DNA from: CAIWHR01 sp963773195
GTDB lineage: Bacteria > Pseudomonadota > Gammaproteobacteria > Burkholderiales > Casimicrobiaceae
Direction of reading: 5' to 3'
Assembly: GCA_963773195.1 (NCBI GenBank)
Contig: CAVZAE010000003.1
Span: forward strand, 1-64,000
DNA: 64,000 nt
The position numbers were made by a program, and so were the translations under genes. Shown piece after piece: positions 1-9,713 of the stretch (position 1 is its first letter; every line of letters begins with the position of its first letter). Below the pieces are notes generated by a model. That model saw only the letters and a program-made list of their open reading frames with translations. It did not search any database and was not told the origin of the DNA.

Positions 1-14
1 AGCAGTCGTTGGTG

Positions 15-95
15 ACAGTCCGCTATCGGCCACAACCGGCCGTATCGCGTAGTTGGCGATAGCGGTCACTCGATGGCGCTGTCGACCCGAAGCCG
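15..95. repeat. Dispersed intergenic repeat, copy A
   Basis: Contains the repeat core twice, once in each orientation: a minus-strand core at 17-44 (plus-strand text 'cgctatcggccac') and a plus-strand core at 51-93 with 'ggcgatagcggtc' followed by 'cgacccgaagc'. The same words recur at about 3.8, 5.0, 43.1, 46.1 and 48.4 kb. It lies upstream of the histidine kinase gene. The first 288 bases of the window hold no convincing gene. Confidence 0.55.
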
Positions 96-288
96 TTATA
101 CGCGCCGCTCTAAACCAGTCATTCCGCTGGCTGGCATTCCAGGTTCTTGCTTCACCCTCCGTTCGGGCGCGCATACATATTGCGGCGCCCGCTACAGAGT
201 AAGCCGCGCTTTCTCGAAACGGTACGGCAGTGTAGGCTATCGTCGATCGCTGCGCTGTCGTAGCGCCTGAGTGTGGCAAGGAGGGCCT

Positions 289-3200
289 ATGGAACGGGGC
301 GCAAAATCTGCAAAGGCCAAGGTCGAAGCACGGCCAACTGTCACCAAGAAGTCGCGGCAGGTAGACACCTCTACCGCCCCGGAGCTCAAGCAGCGCCTCG
401 CAGAGGCATTGGAACAGCACGCCGCGGTTAGCGAGATCCTGGAAGTGATCTCCGCTTCGCCGAGCGACGTGCAGCCGGTGGTTGACGCAGTCGCTGAACG
501 GGCGGCGCGTCTGTGCGAAGCGCCCCTTGCGCGGGTGTCGCTCGTCGATGGCGACGTCTTGCGCCTCACGGCCGAGTATTCGCTCGACGGCGCACCCCAG
601 GCGGGCACGGTTCCGCTCCCGCTGAGGAGGTCGTCCATCTCCGGTCGCGCAGTCCTCGATCGCGCAACCATTCATCACGACGACGTCGTTCCGTTGCTCG
701 ACAGCGAGTACCCGGACGCGCTAAACGCACGGCAGCTCGGACTGCGTGCCGTGCTCGCCGTGCCGCTGATGCGCCAAGGCAACGCCTACGGAGCGATCTT
801 TCTCTGGCGCCGCGAGCCTGGGCTGTTTTCGTCCAGCCAGGTCGCATTGGTGGAGACGTTTGCGCAGCAGGTGGCGATCGCCATTCACAATGTGCGCCTC
901 TTCAACGAGACGAAGGAGGCTTTAGAGCAGCAGACGGCGATCAGCGAAATCCTGTGGGTGATTGCCAACTCCCCTGGTGACGTGCGGCCGATGCTGAATG
1001 TCGTCGCGGAACGCGCAATGTACCTTTGCGATGCAGCGGATGCGACCATCTTTCTGCGCGAGGGAGACAGACTCCGGTCGGCGGCTCGCTTCGGCAGCAC
1101 GCCCACCCCACTCGACGAGGGGAAATTCATGCCTTTGACTCGCGGCTCCGTCACCGGTCGCGCCGTCATCGACCGCTCGGTATTCCACATGGAGGACCTG
1201 GCAACAGCGTCACAAGAGGAGTTTCCGGTCGGGCGCGAATTGCAAAGGCAACTGGGTCACCATACGGCCCTATCGGTGCCGCTGATGCGGGAGGATCGTG
1301 CGATCGGCGCCATCGCGCTCTGGCGCATGGAAGCGCGCAGATTCACCGACAAGCAGATTGCGCTGGTGAAGACCTTTGCCGACCAGGCGGCGATCGCGAT
1401 CGAGAACGTGCGCCTGTTCGATGAAGTTCAGGCGCGCACGCGCGAGTTGTCGGAGTCTCTTCAGCAACAGACTGCCACTGCCGACGTGCTCAAGGTCATC
1501 AGTCGCTCGGCGTTCGACTTGCAGAGGGTGCTTGATACGTTGACAGAATCGGCCTGCAAGTTGTGCGACGCAGAGGCGGCGAACGTCTGGCGCCCCGACG
1601 GCGACGGATTCAAGGTTGCCGCCATGTTCGGGGCGACGGCGGAACACAGAGCCGCGCTCAAGCGGGTGGTCAACAAGCCTGGAAGACATACCTGCGTCGG
1701 CCGCACTTTGCTCGAAGGAAGAACGGTTCATATCGACGACGCGAAGGCCGACCCGGAATACAACGCACCCGATGTCCTGGCCGCCCGTGGAAATCGCGCG
1801 ATGGTCGGTGTTCCACTGCTCCGCGAAGGCGTCCCGATTGGTGTTCTGGTTCTGACGCGCACGGTTGCGCGGCCTTTTACCGAAAAACAGATCGCACTCG
1901 CGACAACCTTCGCTGACCAGGCCGTGATCGCGATCGAGAACGTGCGCCTGTTCAACGAGACCAAGGAGGCGCTCGAGCAGCAGACGGCGACAAGCGGAAT
2001 CCTGCGCGTGATCAGCAGTTCGCCGACCGATGTGCAACCGGTGTTCGACGCGATCGTACGCAGCGCCGCTCACCTGTTCGGACGCAAAGCCGCGCTACGC
2101 ATCGTCGAGGGCGAAGGGCTGCGCCGCCGGGCGCGAAGCTACATCGCGGGCGACGAGTTCCACCCCCCGGATGTTGTCCCGGTGAACACCGACAGTCTTG
2201 TCGGCCGGGCGGTGCTCGAATGTCGGGCGTTGCAGCTTGCCGACGCGCATGCGCAAACCGCAATACCTTACGCTCGTCGGCTGGCCTTTCGGTCGGTTGC
2301 CACCGCGCCGCTCGTGCGCGATGGCGTTGCCATTGGCGTCATCTCGGTATCGTCACCGGATCCGGGAGCGATGTCGGACAAGCAGATGGCGCTGCTCGCC
2401 ACTTTCGCCGACCAGGCCGTGATCGCAATCGAGAACGTGCGCCTGTTCAAGGAGCTCGAGGCGCAAACGAAGGCGCTGACGCGATCGGTCGGAGAACTCA
2501 AAGCGCTGGGCGAAGTCGGGCAGGCGGTCAGCTCGACGCTGGACTTGGAGACCGTGCTCTCGACTATCGTCTCGCGCGCCACGGCGCTTGCTGACATGGA
2601 CGCCGGAGCAATTTACGAGTACGACGAAGCCCGCGGGGAGTTCTACCTGCACACGGCAGACCGTCTGCAAGACGAGGTGGTCATGGCACTGCGGGCCGGG
2701 CCGATCCGGAAGGGCGAGGGTGCGCTCGGACGGATGGCGATGACCGGCGAGGCCGGCGCAGATTCGCGACATCATGACCGACACCAGCTACCGAAGCCGG
2801 CTCCGGGAGATTGTCCTAAGGCTGGGTTACCGGTCGCTGATGGCGGTGCCGCTGATGCGCGATGACCATTTGCTCGGCGGCCTGGTCGTGTACCGGAAAA
2901 CCCCCGGTGAGTTCGATGCCTCGGTAATCGACCTGCTGAAGACGTTCGCGACGCAGTCGGCCCTGGCCATCCAGAACGCGCGGCTCTTCCGGGAGATCGA
3001 GGAGAAGAGCTGCGAATTGGCGACGGCGAGCCGGCACAAGAGCGAGTTCCTCGCCAATATGTCGCATGAATTGCGCACGCCGCTCAACGCCATCATCGGC
3101 TTCTCGGAGGTCCTGTCAGAAAGGGTGTTTGGCGAGATCAATGAAAAACAGGCGGAATACCTCGATGACATCCTTGAGTCGGGACGGCACCTACTCTCCC

Positions 3201-3712
3201 TTATCAACGACATCCTTGATCTGTCCAAGATCGAGGCGGGACGGATGGAGCTGGAGGCGACCGACTTCGACCTGCCGAGCGCGATCGAGAGCACGCTGAT
3301 GCTGGTGCGGGAGCGGGCTCATCGGCGCGGTATCACACTCGCGCGCAACATCGACGAGCGGCTTGCAATGATTCGCGGGGACGAGCGCAAGGTGAAGCAG
3401 GTACTTCTCAACCTTCTGTCGAACGCACTGAAGTTCACGCCTGAAGGCGGACAGATCGGCGTTCAGGCCGAATTGCGGGATGGCGCGGCAGAGATTTCCG
3501 TAACTGATACCGGGGTTGGCATCGCTCCCGAAGATCAGGAAACCGTGTTCGAGGAATTCCGCCAGGTCGGGATGGCCTCGAAGAAAGTCGAAGGCACCGG
3601 GCTCGGGCTGGCCATCTCACGCAAGTTCATCGAGCTGCACGGCGGCAAGATCTGGGTCAAGAGTCAAGTCGGGGCTGGCTCGACCTTCGCGTTCACGCTG
3701 CCGCTGCAATGA
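289..3712 (+). CDS. Multi-GAF sensor histidine kinase (one frameshift)
   Basis: Predicted soluble sensor kinase of about 1,140 residues after one frame correction. Five GAF domains occupy roughly residues 30-200, 205-375, 385-553, 560-718 and 730-896. They are followed by a HisKA domain whose phospho-acceptor is in 'SHELRTPLN' (His about 926) and a HATPase domain with N box 'NLLSNALKF', G1 'DTGVGIAPED' and G2 'GTGLGLAIS'. No transmembrane segment or signal peptide is visible, so it should sense a cytoplasmic ligand. The ATG at 289 is chosen because AAGGAGGG lies just before it (278-285). The frame breaks at 2751-2752: deleting one g from 'gagg' joins the N-terminal 2,460 bases to the GAF5-kinase part without loss. 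No response regulator is encoded nearby, so its partner is unknown. Function beyond 'sensor kinase' is not inferable. Confidence 0.85.
1378..2449 (+). repeat. Intragenic GAF-linker repeats in the kinase gene
   Basis: A stretch of about 42 bp, the end of each GAF domain plus the start of the linker helix (protein 'IAIENVRLF'), recurs almost unchanged at 1378-1419, 1912-1953 and 2408-2449. A more diverged copy is at about 863-904. The following linker ('NETKEALEQQTA') is also duplicated, near 904 and 1951. DNA-level identity this high suggests that the GAF modules multiplied by tandem duplication within the gene. Confidence 0.7.
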
Positions 3713-3787
3713 CTTTTCGTCGGCAGGCATAGTCGTCCCAAGGATGGGTTGACACGAACGGCTGCTTATCGGCGGCAGAGCGATCTT

Positions 3788-3876
3788 CGTGAACGTCTGC
3801 TTCTCGACAGCCCGACAGGCAGCAACGGGTCGTAAGCGGCCGTCGATGACAGGCCGCTACCGACCAGGATCGGTCA
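3788..3876 (-). repeat. Dispersed intergenic repeat, copy B
   Basis: Read on the minus strand this gives 'ggtagcggcctgtcatcg', then 'cggccgcttacgaccc', then 'aagcagacgttcac'. The same three blocks, in the same order, occur at 43.1 kb on the plus strand. It sits in the 237-base gap between the kinase and the substrate-binding protein, where no other feature is visible. Confidence 0.65.
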
Positions 3877-3952
3877 CTCGCGGGCACCGTCCAAGTCCTA
3901 ATTGTAGGCGTAGCATGGCTGGACTTCAGCTCATCGACGAGGTGAACCGGTG

Positions 3953-4936
3953 ATGAACCGTCGCACGTTCATTGGCGGCTTTGCAGGTGGCCTCCTCATT
4001 GGGCAGCTCGCCGCCGTTGCACAGCAGCCGGGGAAGGTGCCAGTGGTGGGTGTGCTGATCCCCATTGTTGGCCCTCGAGCGGGCACAGTCGATACCGCAC
4101 GACAAGGTTTGCGAGACCTCGGCTACGTCGATGACAAGAACATCGCGTTCGAGCTCCGGTTCGCGGGGGGGAAGCCGGAAACGTTCCCTGGTCTCGCCGC
4201 AGACCTCGTCCAACGAAAGGTCGACGTGCTTTTTGCGATCAGCCCGGCGGCCGTACGGGCCGCGAAAGATGCAACGAGCACGATTCCCATCGTGGGACTC
4301 GACTTGGAGAGCGACCCCGTTGCGGCTGGGTTCGCCCGCAGCTTCGCGCAGCCCGGTGGAAACATATCGGGGTGCTTTCTCGATCAATCCGGGCTGACCA
4401 GCAAATGGCTGGAGCTGATGGGGCAGGTGGTTCCGGACGCTCGCCGCATCGCTGTGCTGAGAGATCCGTCGACTGGGCCGTGGCAGCTGGCAGCGATCAA
4501 GGTGGCGGCTGAGAAGCTCGGAATGGAGCTCCAGGTCCTTGAGATTCGAAGCGCCGGAGAGCTCGATAGTGCGCTTCAAGTCGGAGTCAAGGACGGATCA
4601 CGTGCTCTTGTCCAGTTGTCGACGCCGCTCTTCGACGACAGCTCGTTCGCCGCGCGGATTGCGGATTTGACGGCAAAGCATCGCCTGCCGGCAATCTCCA
4701 TGTTCAGGAATTTCGCGGAAGCAGGTGGGCTCATGTCCTACGGGCCGAACCGGCGGGAATACTACAAGCGCCTGCCCGTCTACATCGACAAGATCCTGAA
4801 GGGCGCGAATCCCGCCGATCTCCCTATTGAGCAACCAACAAAGTTTGACTTTGTCGTCAATCTCAAAACCGCGAACATGTTTGGCCTCACGATTCCGCGG
4901 TCGATACGGGCGCAGGGTCCTGAGTTAATAGAGTGA
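3953..4936 (+). CDS. Orphan ABC-type substrate-binding protein (PF04392-like)
   Basis: Exported protein of 327 residues. The N-terminus 'MNRRTFIGGFAGG' has a twin-arginine-like start and ends in an Ala-rich cleavage region before 'QQPGKVPVVGV'. Family traits of the ABC_sub_bind (DUF-type tryptophan/tyrosine-like binding protein) group are visible: 'GYVDDKNI', 'DLVQRKVDVL', 'STIPIV', 'RPGGN'-like 'QPGGNISG', and the C-terminal 'DKILKGANPADLPIEQPTKF'. A GTG lies directly before the ATG; I take the ATG. No permease or ATPase gene is near, so it probably does not serve a local transporter. Its neighbour upstream is the GAF kinase, and a ligand-presenting role for a sensor is possible but unproven. 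A paralog of the same length is at 41977-42966. Confidence 0.85.
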   Translation: MNRRTFIGGFAGGLLIGQLAAVAQQPGKVPVVGVLIPIVGPRAGTVDTARQGLRDLGYVDDKNIAFELRFAGGKPETFPGLAADLVQRKVDVLFAISPAAVRAAKDATSTIPIVGLDLESDPVAAGFARSFAQPGGNISGCFLDQSGLTSKWLELMGQVVPDARRIAVLRDPSTGPWQLAAIKVAAEKLGMELQVLEIRSAGELDSALQVGVKDGSRALVQLSTPLFDDSSFAARIADLTAKHRLPAISMFRNFAEAGGLMSYGPNRREYYKRLPVYIDKILKGANPADLPIEQPTKFDFVVNLKTANMFGLTIPRSIRAQGPELIE

Positions 4937-5460
4937 TGAATCATTGCGCATTGCTCGCGGGTTTCGCTGAGCTCGCCGCGGTTTACTGGTTAACCAGTTT
5001 CGTCTGCTTTGGAGCAGACCCATCGGCGGCAGTGGTCGGAAGCGGCCGCTGAGAACTGACCGCTATCGGCCAGCTCCGGACGACCCTGGTCGCCGCGCAA
5101 TTTACCCGGAAGCGGTCATTGGCGTTAGTGGAAAGGCGTGGTGCGCGCGGCGCGCTATCTTGATGGCGATGACCTGGCGGCGCCGCCCGCAAGCCGGCGC
5201 CCGTGTGGGTGCTAAGATGATAAAGTTGCGGTGACGGCGATCCTCCACGATCACCGGTTCGACAGACGCGACCGGTGGACCGGGAAGATATCCGCGACCT
5301 CCAGGGCGCGCCCCACTGCCTTCGACGGGCGCAGGGTCTCCAGAGGAGTGACCAACAAACTTGGCATCAAATGGTTGCCGATCTACGGGCTACTACATCC
5401 GTCGATATGCGGCTGTCGCCCATGCCGGTCCCGCGCCTTCCAACTTCCGAAGGAGACTCT
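4937..5460. other. 524-base intergenic region upstream of aapJ
   Basis: It holds dispersed repeat copy C (4997-5084) near its left end. The remaining 370 bases show no convincing reading frame. A ribosome-binding site (AAGGAG, about 5450) stands before the aapJ ATG. I looked for a sigma-54 element around 5364 ('ttggcatcaaatggttgcc') but the GG-GC spacing is two bases too long. Confidence 0.5.
4997..5084 (-). repeat. Dispersed intergenic repeat, copy C
   Basis: The minus strand reads 'gagctggccgatagcggtca', then 'gcggccgcttccgacca', then 'aagcagacgaaac'. This is the same block order as copies B, D and E. It begins 60 bases after the stop codon of the substrate-binding protein gene. Confidence 0.65.
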
Positions 5461-6493
5461 ATGCCCGCCTCACGCCGCATCCTCGTCCCGCTCGTGGCCG
5501 CCACCGCGCTCGGTCTCGCGCCGCCAGTGTTTGCCGGAAAGACGCTCGACGCCGTGAAGGCGCGCGGCGAGGTGATCTGCGGCGTCAACACGTCGGCGCC
5601 CGGCTTTTCTTCCACCGACAGCAAGGGCCGCTGGCAGGGCCTCGACGTCGACATGTGCCGCGCCGTCGCCGCCGCGGTACTGGGCAGCGGCGAGCAAGGT
5701 CAAGTTCGTCCCGCTCAACTCGCAGCAGCGCTTCGCCGCGCTTCAGTCGGGCGAGATCGACATCCTGTCGCGCAACACGACCTGGACGCTGACGCGCGAC
5801 GCATCGCTCGGCATCGTGTTCGCCGGCATCAACTACTACGACGGCCAGGGCTTCATGGTCCCGAAGAAGCTCAAGATCGACAGCGCGAAGAAGCTGAACG
5901 GCGCGACGGTGTGCGTGCAGGCCGGCACGACCAGCGAGAAGAACGTCGCCGATTACTTCCTCGCCAACGACATGAAGTACAAGTCGGTCGTGTTCGACAC
6001 GGCCGAGGCGATCCAATCGGCGTTCTTCGCCGGCCGCTGCCAGGTCTACACGACCGACATGTCCGACCTCGCCGGCGCCCGGACGCAAGACGAGCAAGCC
6101 CGACGACTACATGATCCTGCCGGACGTCATCTCGAAGGAGCCGCTCGGGCCGGCGGTGCGCCGCGGCGACGACGACTGGTTCGAGATCACGCGCTGGACG
6201 CTATACGCGATGCTGGAGGCCGAGGAAGCAGGCCTCACGCAGGCGAACGTCGACAAGCATGAAGGCCGAGAGCAAGGATCCCGGCGATCCAGCGGCTGCT
6301 CGGCGTCACCGAAGACACCGGCAAGCTGCTCGGACTCGACAACGAGTGGGCGTACCGCATCGTCAAGCAGGTCGGCACCTATGGCGAGAGCTTCGAGACG
6401 AACATGGGCCCGAAGTCGGCGCTCGGCCTGCCGCGCGGCGTCAACAAGCTGTGGAACAACGGCGGCCTCATGTATTCGCCGCCGGTGCGCTGA
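5461..6493 (+). pseudogene. aapJ: General L-amino-acid ABC transporter, binding protein AapJ (four frameshifts)
   Basis: Periplasmic receptor of the AapJQMP/BztABCD type of uptake system for polar L-amino acids. A signal peptide (residues 1-22, ending 'PVFA') is followed by 'GKTLDAVKARGEVICGVNT', the family N-terminus, then 'ILSRNTTWTLTRDASLGI' and a C-terminus ending 'NNGGLMYSPPVR'. The coding sequence changes frame four times: near 5690, 6086, 6258 and 6284. In each case removing one base restores the family sequence, and all four removals together give 342 residues, the usual AapJ length. That makes insertion-type sequencing error a serious alternative to gene decay. An AAGGAG precedes the ATG. 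It is first in the aap cluster, with a strong hairpin directly downstream. Confidence 0.85.
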
Positions 6494-6523
6494 TCCGCTG
6501 ACGCGGCTGCGGACGTCCGCGCA

Positions 6524-6552
6524 CGAAGAGCAGAGCAGCGCTCTGCTCTTCG
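6524..6552 (+). terminator. Perfect stem-loop between aapJ and aapQ
   Basis: A 12-bp perfect inverted repeat (6524-6535 with 6541-6552) encloses a 5-base loop. There is no long U tract, only 'cgtttg'. In this position, between a binding-protein gene and its permease genes, such hairpins usually stabilise the upstream message or attenuate transcription so that the binding protein is made in excess. A similar stem-loop sits between gltI and gltJ. Confidence 0.6.
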
Positions 6553-6587
6553 CGTTTGCGGCGTAGTCGGCGTTCCGCCCGACCGCG

Positions 6588-7587
6588 ATGCCCGACCCCA
6601 CCCTGGCCCCGCACTTCTTGCGCACGCGCCGCGGGCGCGCGCTCGTCTACCAGGCACTGGCGCTGTGCGCGCTGGTCGCTGCCGGCTGGTTTCTCTGGCA
6701 CAACACCGCCGAGAACCTCGCGGCCCGGCAGATCCGCTCCGGCTTCGGCTTTCTCGCCCAGCCCTCCGGGTTCGACATCGGCGAGACTGCTCTTCGCCTA
6801 CTCGTCGCGCGACACCTACCTGCGTGCGTTCGCCATCGGAGTCGCTAATACGCTGCGCGTCGCGCTGTTGGGGATCGTGCTGGCCACCGTGCTCGGCACG
6901 CTGGTCGGTATCGGCCGACTGTCGCGCAATTTGCTCGCGCGCGGCCTGTGCACCGCCTACGTCGAGGTGATGCGCAACATCCCGCTCATCATCCAGTTGT
7001 TCGCGTGGTACCTCGTGATCACCGAGCTGCTGCCGGCGGCGACGGAGCCGCTGCGCATCGGCCCATATGTGTTCCTGTCGAAGAGCGGATTGCAGTTTCC
7101 GTTTCCCGATTTGTCCGGCGGGTGGACGCTTGCCGTGCCGGAGGTCGGCGCCTTCGGCATCACCGGCGGTGCCGCCGCGACGCCGGAGTTCCTGTCGCTG
7201 CTGATCGGGCTGACGACGTTCACCGCCGCGTACATCGGTGAGATCGTGCGCTCCGGCGTGCTCGCGGTGCCGCGCGGGCAGACGGAAGCGGCGGGGGCGC
7301 TGGGGCTGTCGCGCGCGCTGACGCTGCGGCTCGTGCTGCTGCCGCAGGCGCTGCGCGTCATCGTCCCGCCATTGACGAGCCAGTACCTCAACCTCACCAA
7401 GAATTCTTCGCTCGCCGTGGCAATCGGCTATCCGGACGTCGTCTCCATCGCCAACACCACAATCAACCAGAACGGGCAGGCGCTGGAGTGCGTGCTGATG
7501 ATCATGGCCGTCTATCTCGCGATCAATCTCGTGACCGCGCTTGCGATGGGCTGGTACAACCGGCGAGTCGCCCTCGTCGAGCGCTAG
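6588..7587 (+). pseudogene. aapQ: General L-amino-acid ABC transporter permease AapQ (frameshift, short)
   Basis: First membrane subunit of the Aap transporter. Visible parts are an N-terminal membrane helix ('LVYQALALCALVAAGWFLW'), the family word 'GFDIGE', the 'VEVMRNIPLIIQLF' segment, the EAA loop 'EAAGALGLSRALTLRLVLLP' and the end 'MGWYNRRVALVER'. The frame shifts at about 6786, where removing one a joins 'FDIGE' to 'LLFAYSSRDTYLRAF'. The corrected product is 332 residues, whereas family members I remember are near 400: the block between 'VPEVG' and 'FGITGG' looks about 65 residues short, with no break in frame. Start ATG 6588. Confidence 0.8.
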
Positions 7588-7589
7588 GA

Positions 7590-8703
7590 GTGGACCCCCA
7601 CGCTCACATCGAGCGTATCGCCGGCGCGCGCGCCGCCGCCGCGCAGCGCGACTGGCGTGTCCGGCTGGGTGCGTGCCAACTTCTTCGGCAGCCTCGGCAA
7701 CGCTGCCGCGACGATCCTGTTCGGCGGCTTGCTCGCGTGGGCGCTTCCACCGGCCTTCAACTGGCTTGTGGGGAACGCCGTCTGGCAAGCCGATTACGCC
7801 GCGTGCCGCGCGCTCGATCACGCGGGCGCGTGCTGGGGCTTCGTCACCGAGAAGTGGCGGCTGATCCTGTTCGGCCGCTACCCGTACGCGGAGCAGTGGC
7901 GTCCGCTCGCCGCCACGGCGATCGTGATGGCGGCGCTCGTCGTCACCGCGATCCCCGCGTTCTGGCGCCGCGTGGCTCGTGCTGGCTCTGGGGCGCCGCG
8001 CTCGCGGCGTTCTTCGTGCTGATGAGCGGCGGCGTCCTCGGCCTTGGCCGCGTCGACACGAGCCTGTGGGGCGGCCTGCCGCTGACGGTGCTGCTGACGT
8101 TGGTAGGAATGGGCGCATCGACCCCAATCGGCATCCTTCTGGCGCTCGCGCGCCGCTCCGAGCTGCCGCTGCTGCGTTCCATAGCGACGCTCTACATCGA
8201 GCTGGTGCGCGGCGTCCCGCTGATCACCGTGCTGTTCACCGCATCGTTCGTGTTTCCGCTGCTCCTGCCACAGGGCATCCACCTCGACGTCCTCGCGCGC
8301 GTCGCGCTCGGCATCGTGCTGTTCCAGGCCGCGTACATGGCGGAAGTACGTGCGTGGTGGACTGCAGGCGATGCCGAAAGGGCAATACGAAGCCGCGGGC
8401 GCGCTGGGCCTTTCGTGGTGGCGGATGCAACAGAAGGTGATCCTGCCCCAGGCGCTGACGCTCGTCATCCCGAGCTTCGTCAACAGCCTGCTCTCGACGT
8501 TCATGGACACGTCGCTCGTCACCGTCGTAAGCATGTACGATCTCACCGGCGCGCTGCGCCTCGCGCTCGGCGATCCGCAGTGGCGCAACTTCTTTTTCGA
8601 AGGCTACCTTTTCGTGGCGCTGATCTACTTCGGCTGCTGCTTCGCGATGTCGCGCTATAGCCATTGGCTCGACCATCGCCTGGGTCGCTGGACGCGTCAC
8701 TAG
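7590..8703 (+). pseudogene. aapM: General L-amino-acid ABC transporter permease AapM (several frameshifts)
   Basis: Second membrane subunit of the Aap transporter. Homologous segments lie in three frames: 'GWVRANFFGSLGNA' to 'AIPAFWRR' (from 7657), 'ALAAFFVLMSGGVLGLG' to 'FQAAYMAEV' (to about 8348), and 'VRGGLQAMPKGQYEAAGALG' to the end. Joins require removing two bases between 7973 and 7993 and one c at 8349. The probable GTG start at 7590, three bases after the aapQ stop, needs one further base removed near 7660. The corrected length of about 369 residues is close to the family norm. Permease motifs (the EAA loop just quoted and 'STFMDTSLVTVVSMYDLTG') are intact, so the damage is confined to the reading frame. 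Confidence 0.8.
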
Positions 8704-8715
8704 ACAGGGACCGCC

Positions 8716-9459
8716 GTGCCCGCTTCCGACCCGATCATCCATCTCGCCCGCGTCAACAAGTGGTTTGGGTCCTTTCACGTCCTGAAGGACATCGATCTCG
8801 ATGTGGCGCGCGGCGAGCGCATCGTGATCGCCGGGCCCTCGGGCTCGGGCAAGTCAACGCTGATCCGCTGCGTCAACCGGCTCGAGGAGCATCAGGAGGG
8901 GACGATCGTTGTCGACGGCGTGACGCTGACCGACGACGTGAAGGCGGTGGAGAAGATCCGTCGCGAAGTCGGGATGGTGTTCCAGCAGTTCAACCTGTTT
9001 CCGCACCTCACCGTAGTCGAGAATCTGATGCTGGCACCGCAGTGGGTGCTGGGCCTGTCGCGCGCCGAGGCCGAGGAGCGCGCGGCGCAGCAGTTGAAGC
9101 GGGTGCACATCGGCGAGCAGGCGCTCAAATATCCCGGCCAACTCTCAGGGGGGCAACAGCAGCGGGTGGCGATTGCCCGCGCGATGTGCATGCGGCCGCG
9201 CATCATTCTGTTCGATGAGCCCACGTCGGCGCTCGATCCGGAGATGGTGAAGGAAGTGCTCGATGTGATGATCGAGTTGGCCGGCGGCGGCATGACAATG
9301 CTGGTTGTCACCCACGAAATGGAATTCGCGAAGGCCGTCGCCGATCGGGTCGTGTTCATGTACGAGGGCCAGATCCTCGAGCAGGCGCCGCCGGCAGAAT
9401 TCTTCGCCAACGCGCGGCACGAGCGGTCGCGGGCGTTCCTGAGCAAGATCCTGAGGTAG
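8716..9459 (+). CDS. aapP: General L-amino-acid ABC transporter ATPase AapP
   Basis: ATP-hydrolysing subunit of the Aap system, 247 residues. Walker A 'GPSGSGKST', Q loop 'MVFQQFNLFPHLT', signature 'LSGGQQQRVAIARAM', Walker B 'ILFDEPTSALDPEM' and the H loop 'VVTHEMEFAK' are all present. It starts with GTG at 8716, 12 bases after the aapM stop, so it belongs to the same operon. Unlike the three genes before it, it has no frameshift. Sequence resembles the gltL-type ATPase at 39567, as expected for the polar amino-acid uptake (PAAT) family. Confidence 0.93.
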   Translation: MPASDPIIHLARVNKWFGSFHVLKDIDLDVARGERIVIAGPSGSGKSTLIRCVNRLEEHQEGTIVVDGVTLTDDVKAVEKIRREVGMVFQQFNLFPHLTVVENLMLAPQWVLGLSRAEAEERAAQQLKRVHIGEQALKYPGQLSGGQQQRVAIARAMCMRPRIILFDEPTSALDPEMVKEVLDVMIELAGGGMTMLVVTHEMEFAKAVADRVVFMYEGQILEQAPPAEFFANARHERSRAFLSKILR

Positions 9460-9713
9460 CGGTGCGTATGTCCCGCTGCGCGGCGTCGGGCGGCGAGGCT
9501 CTCCACCAACGGCAAGATCAGCGACGAACTGCGACCCGGCCGGCTGCGAGCGCGCCTGAAGCTCAACTTAGCTGCCCACACCGGCTTGTTCCCGACAGCG
9601 GACGTTCGTTGGCGCCGCCGATTTCTCGCCGGGCCCGGCCGACGACTGGCTCTCGGCTCGTTCGCTGGATATGCGGCTGGAAATGGTTCCTGCGACCAAC
9701 GCGCGGTGCTCAA

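Noticed and set aside
5364..5383. A sigma-54-like site upstream of aapJ
   Set aside because: The distance between the GG and GC elements is 12 instead of 10 bases.
9462..9713. An open frame after aapP
   Set aside because: It runs into the asparaginase gene, has no family match and no ribosome-binding site.
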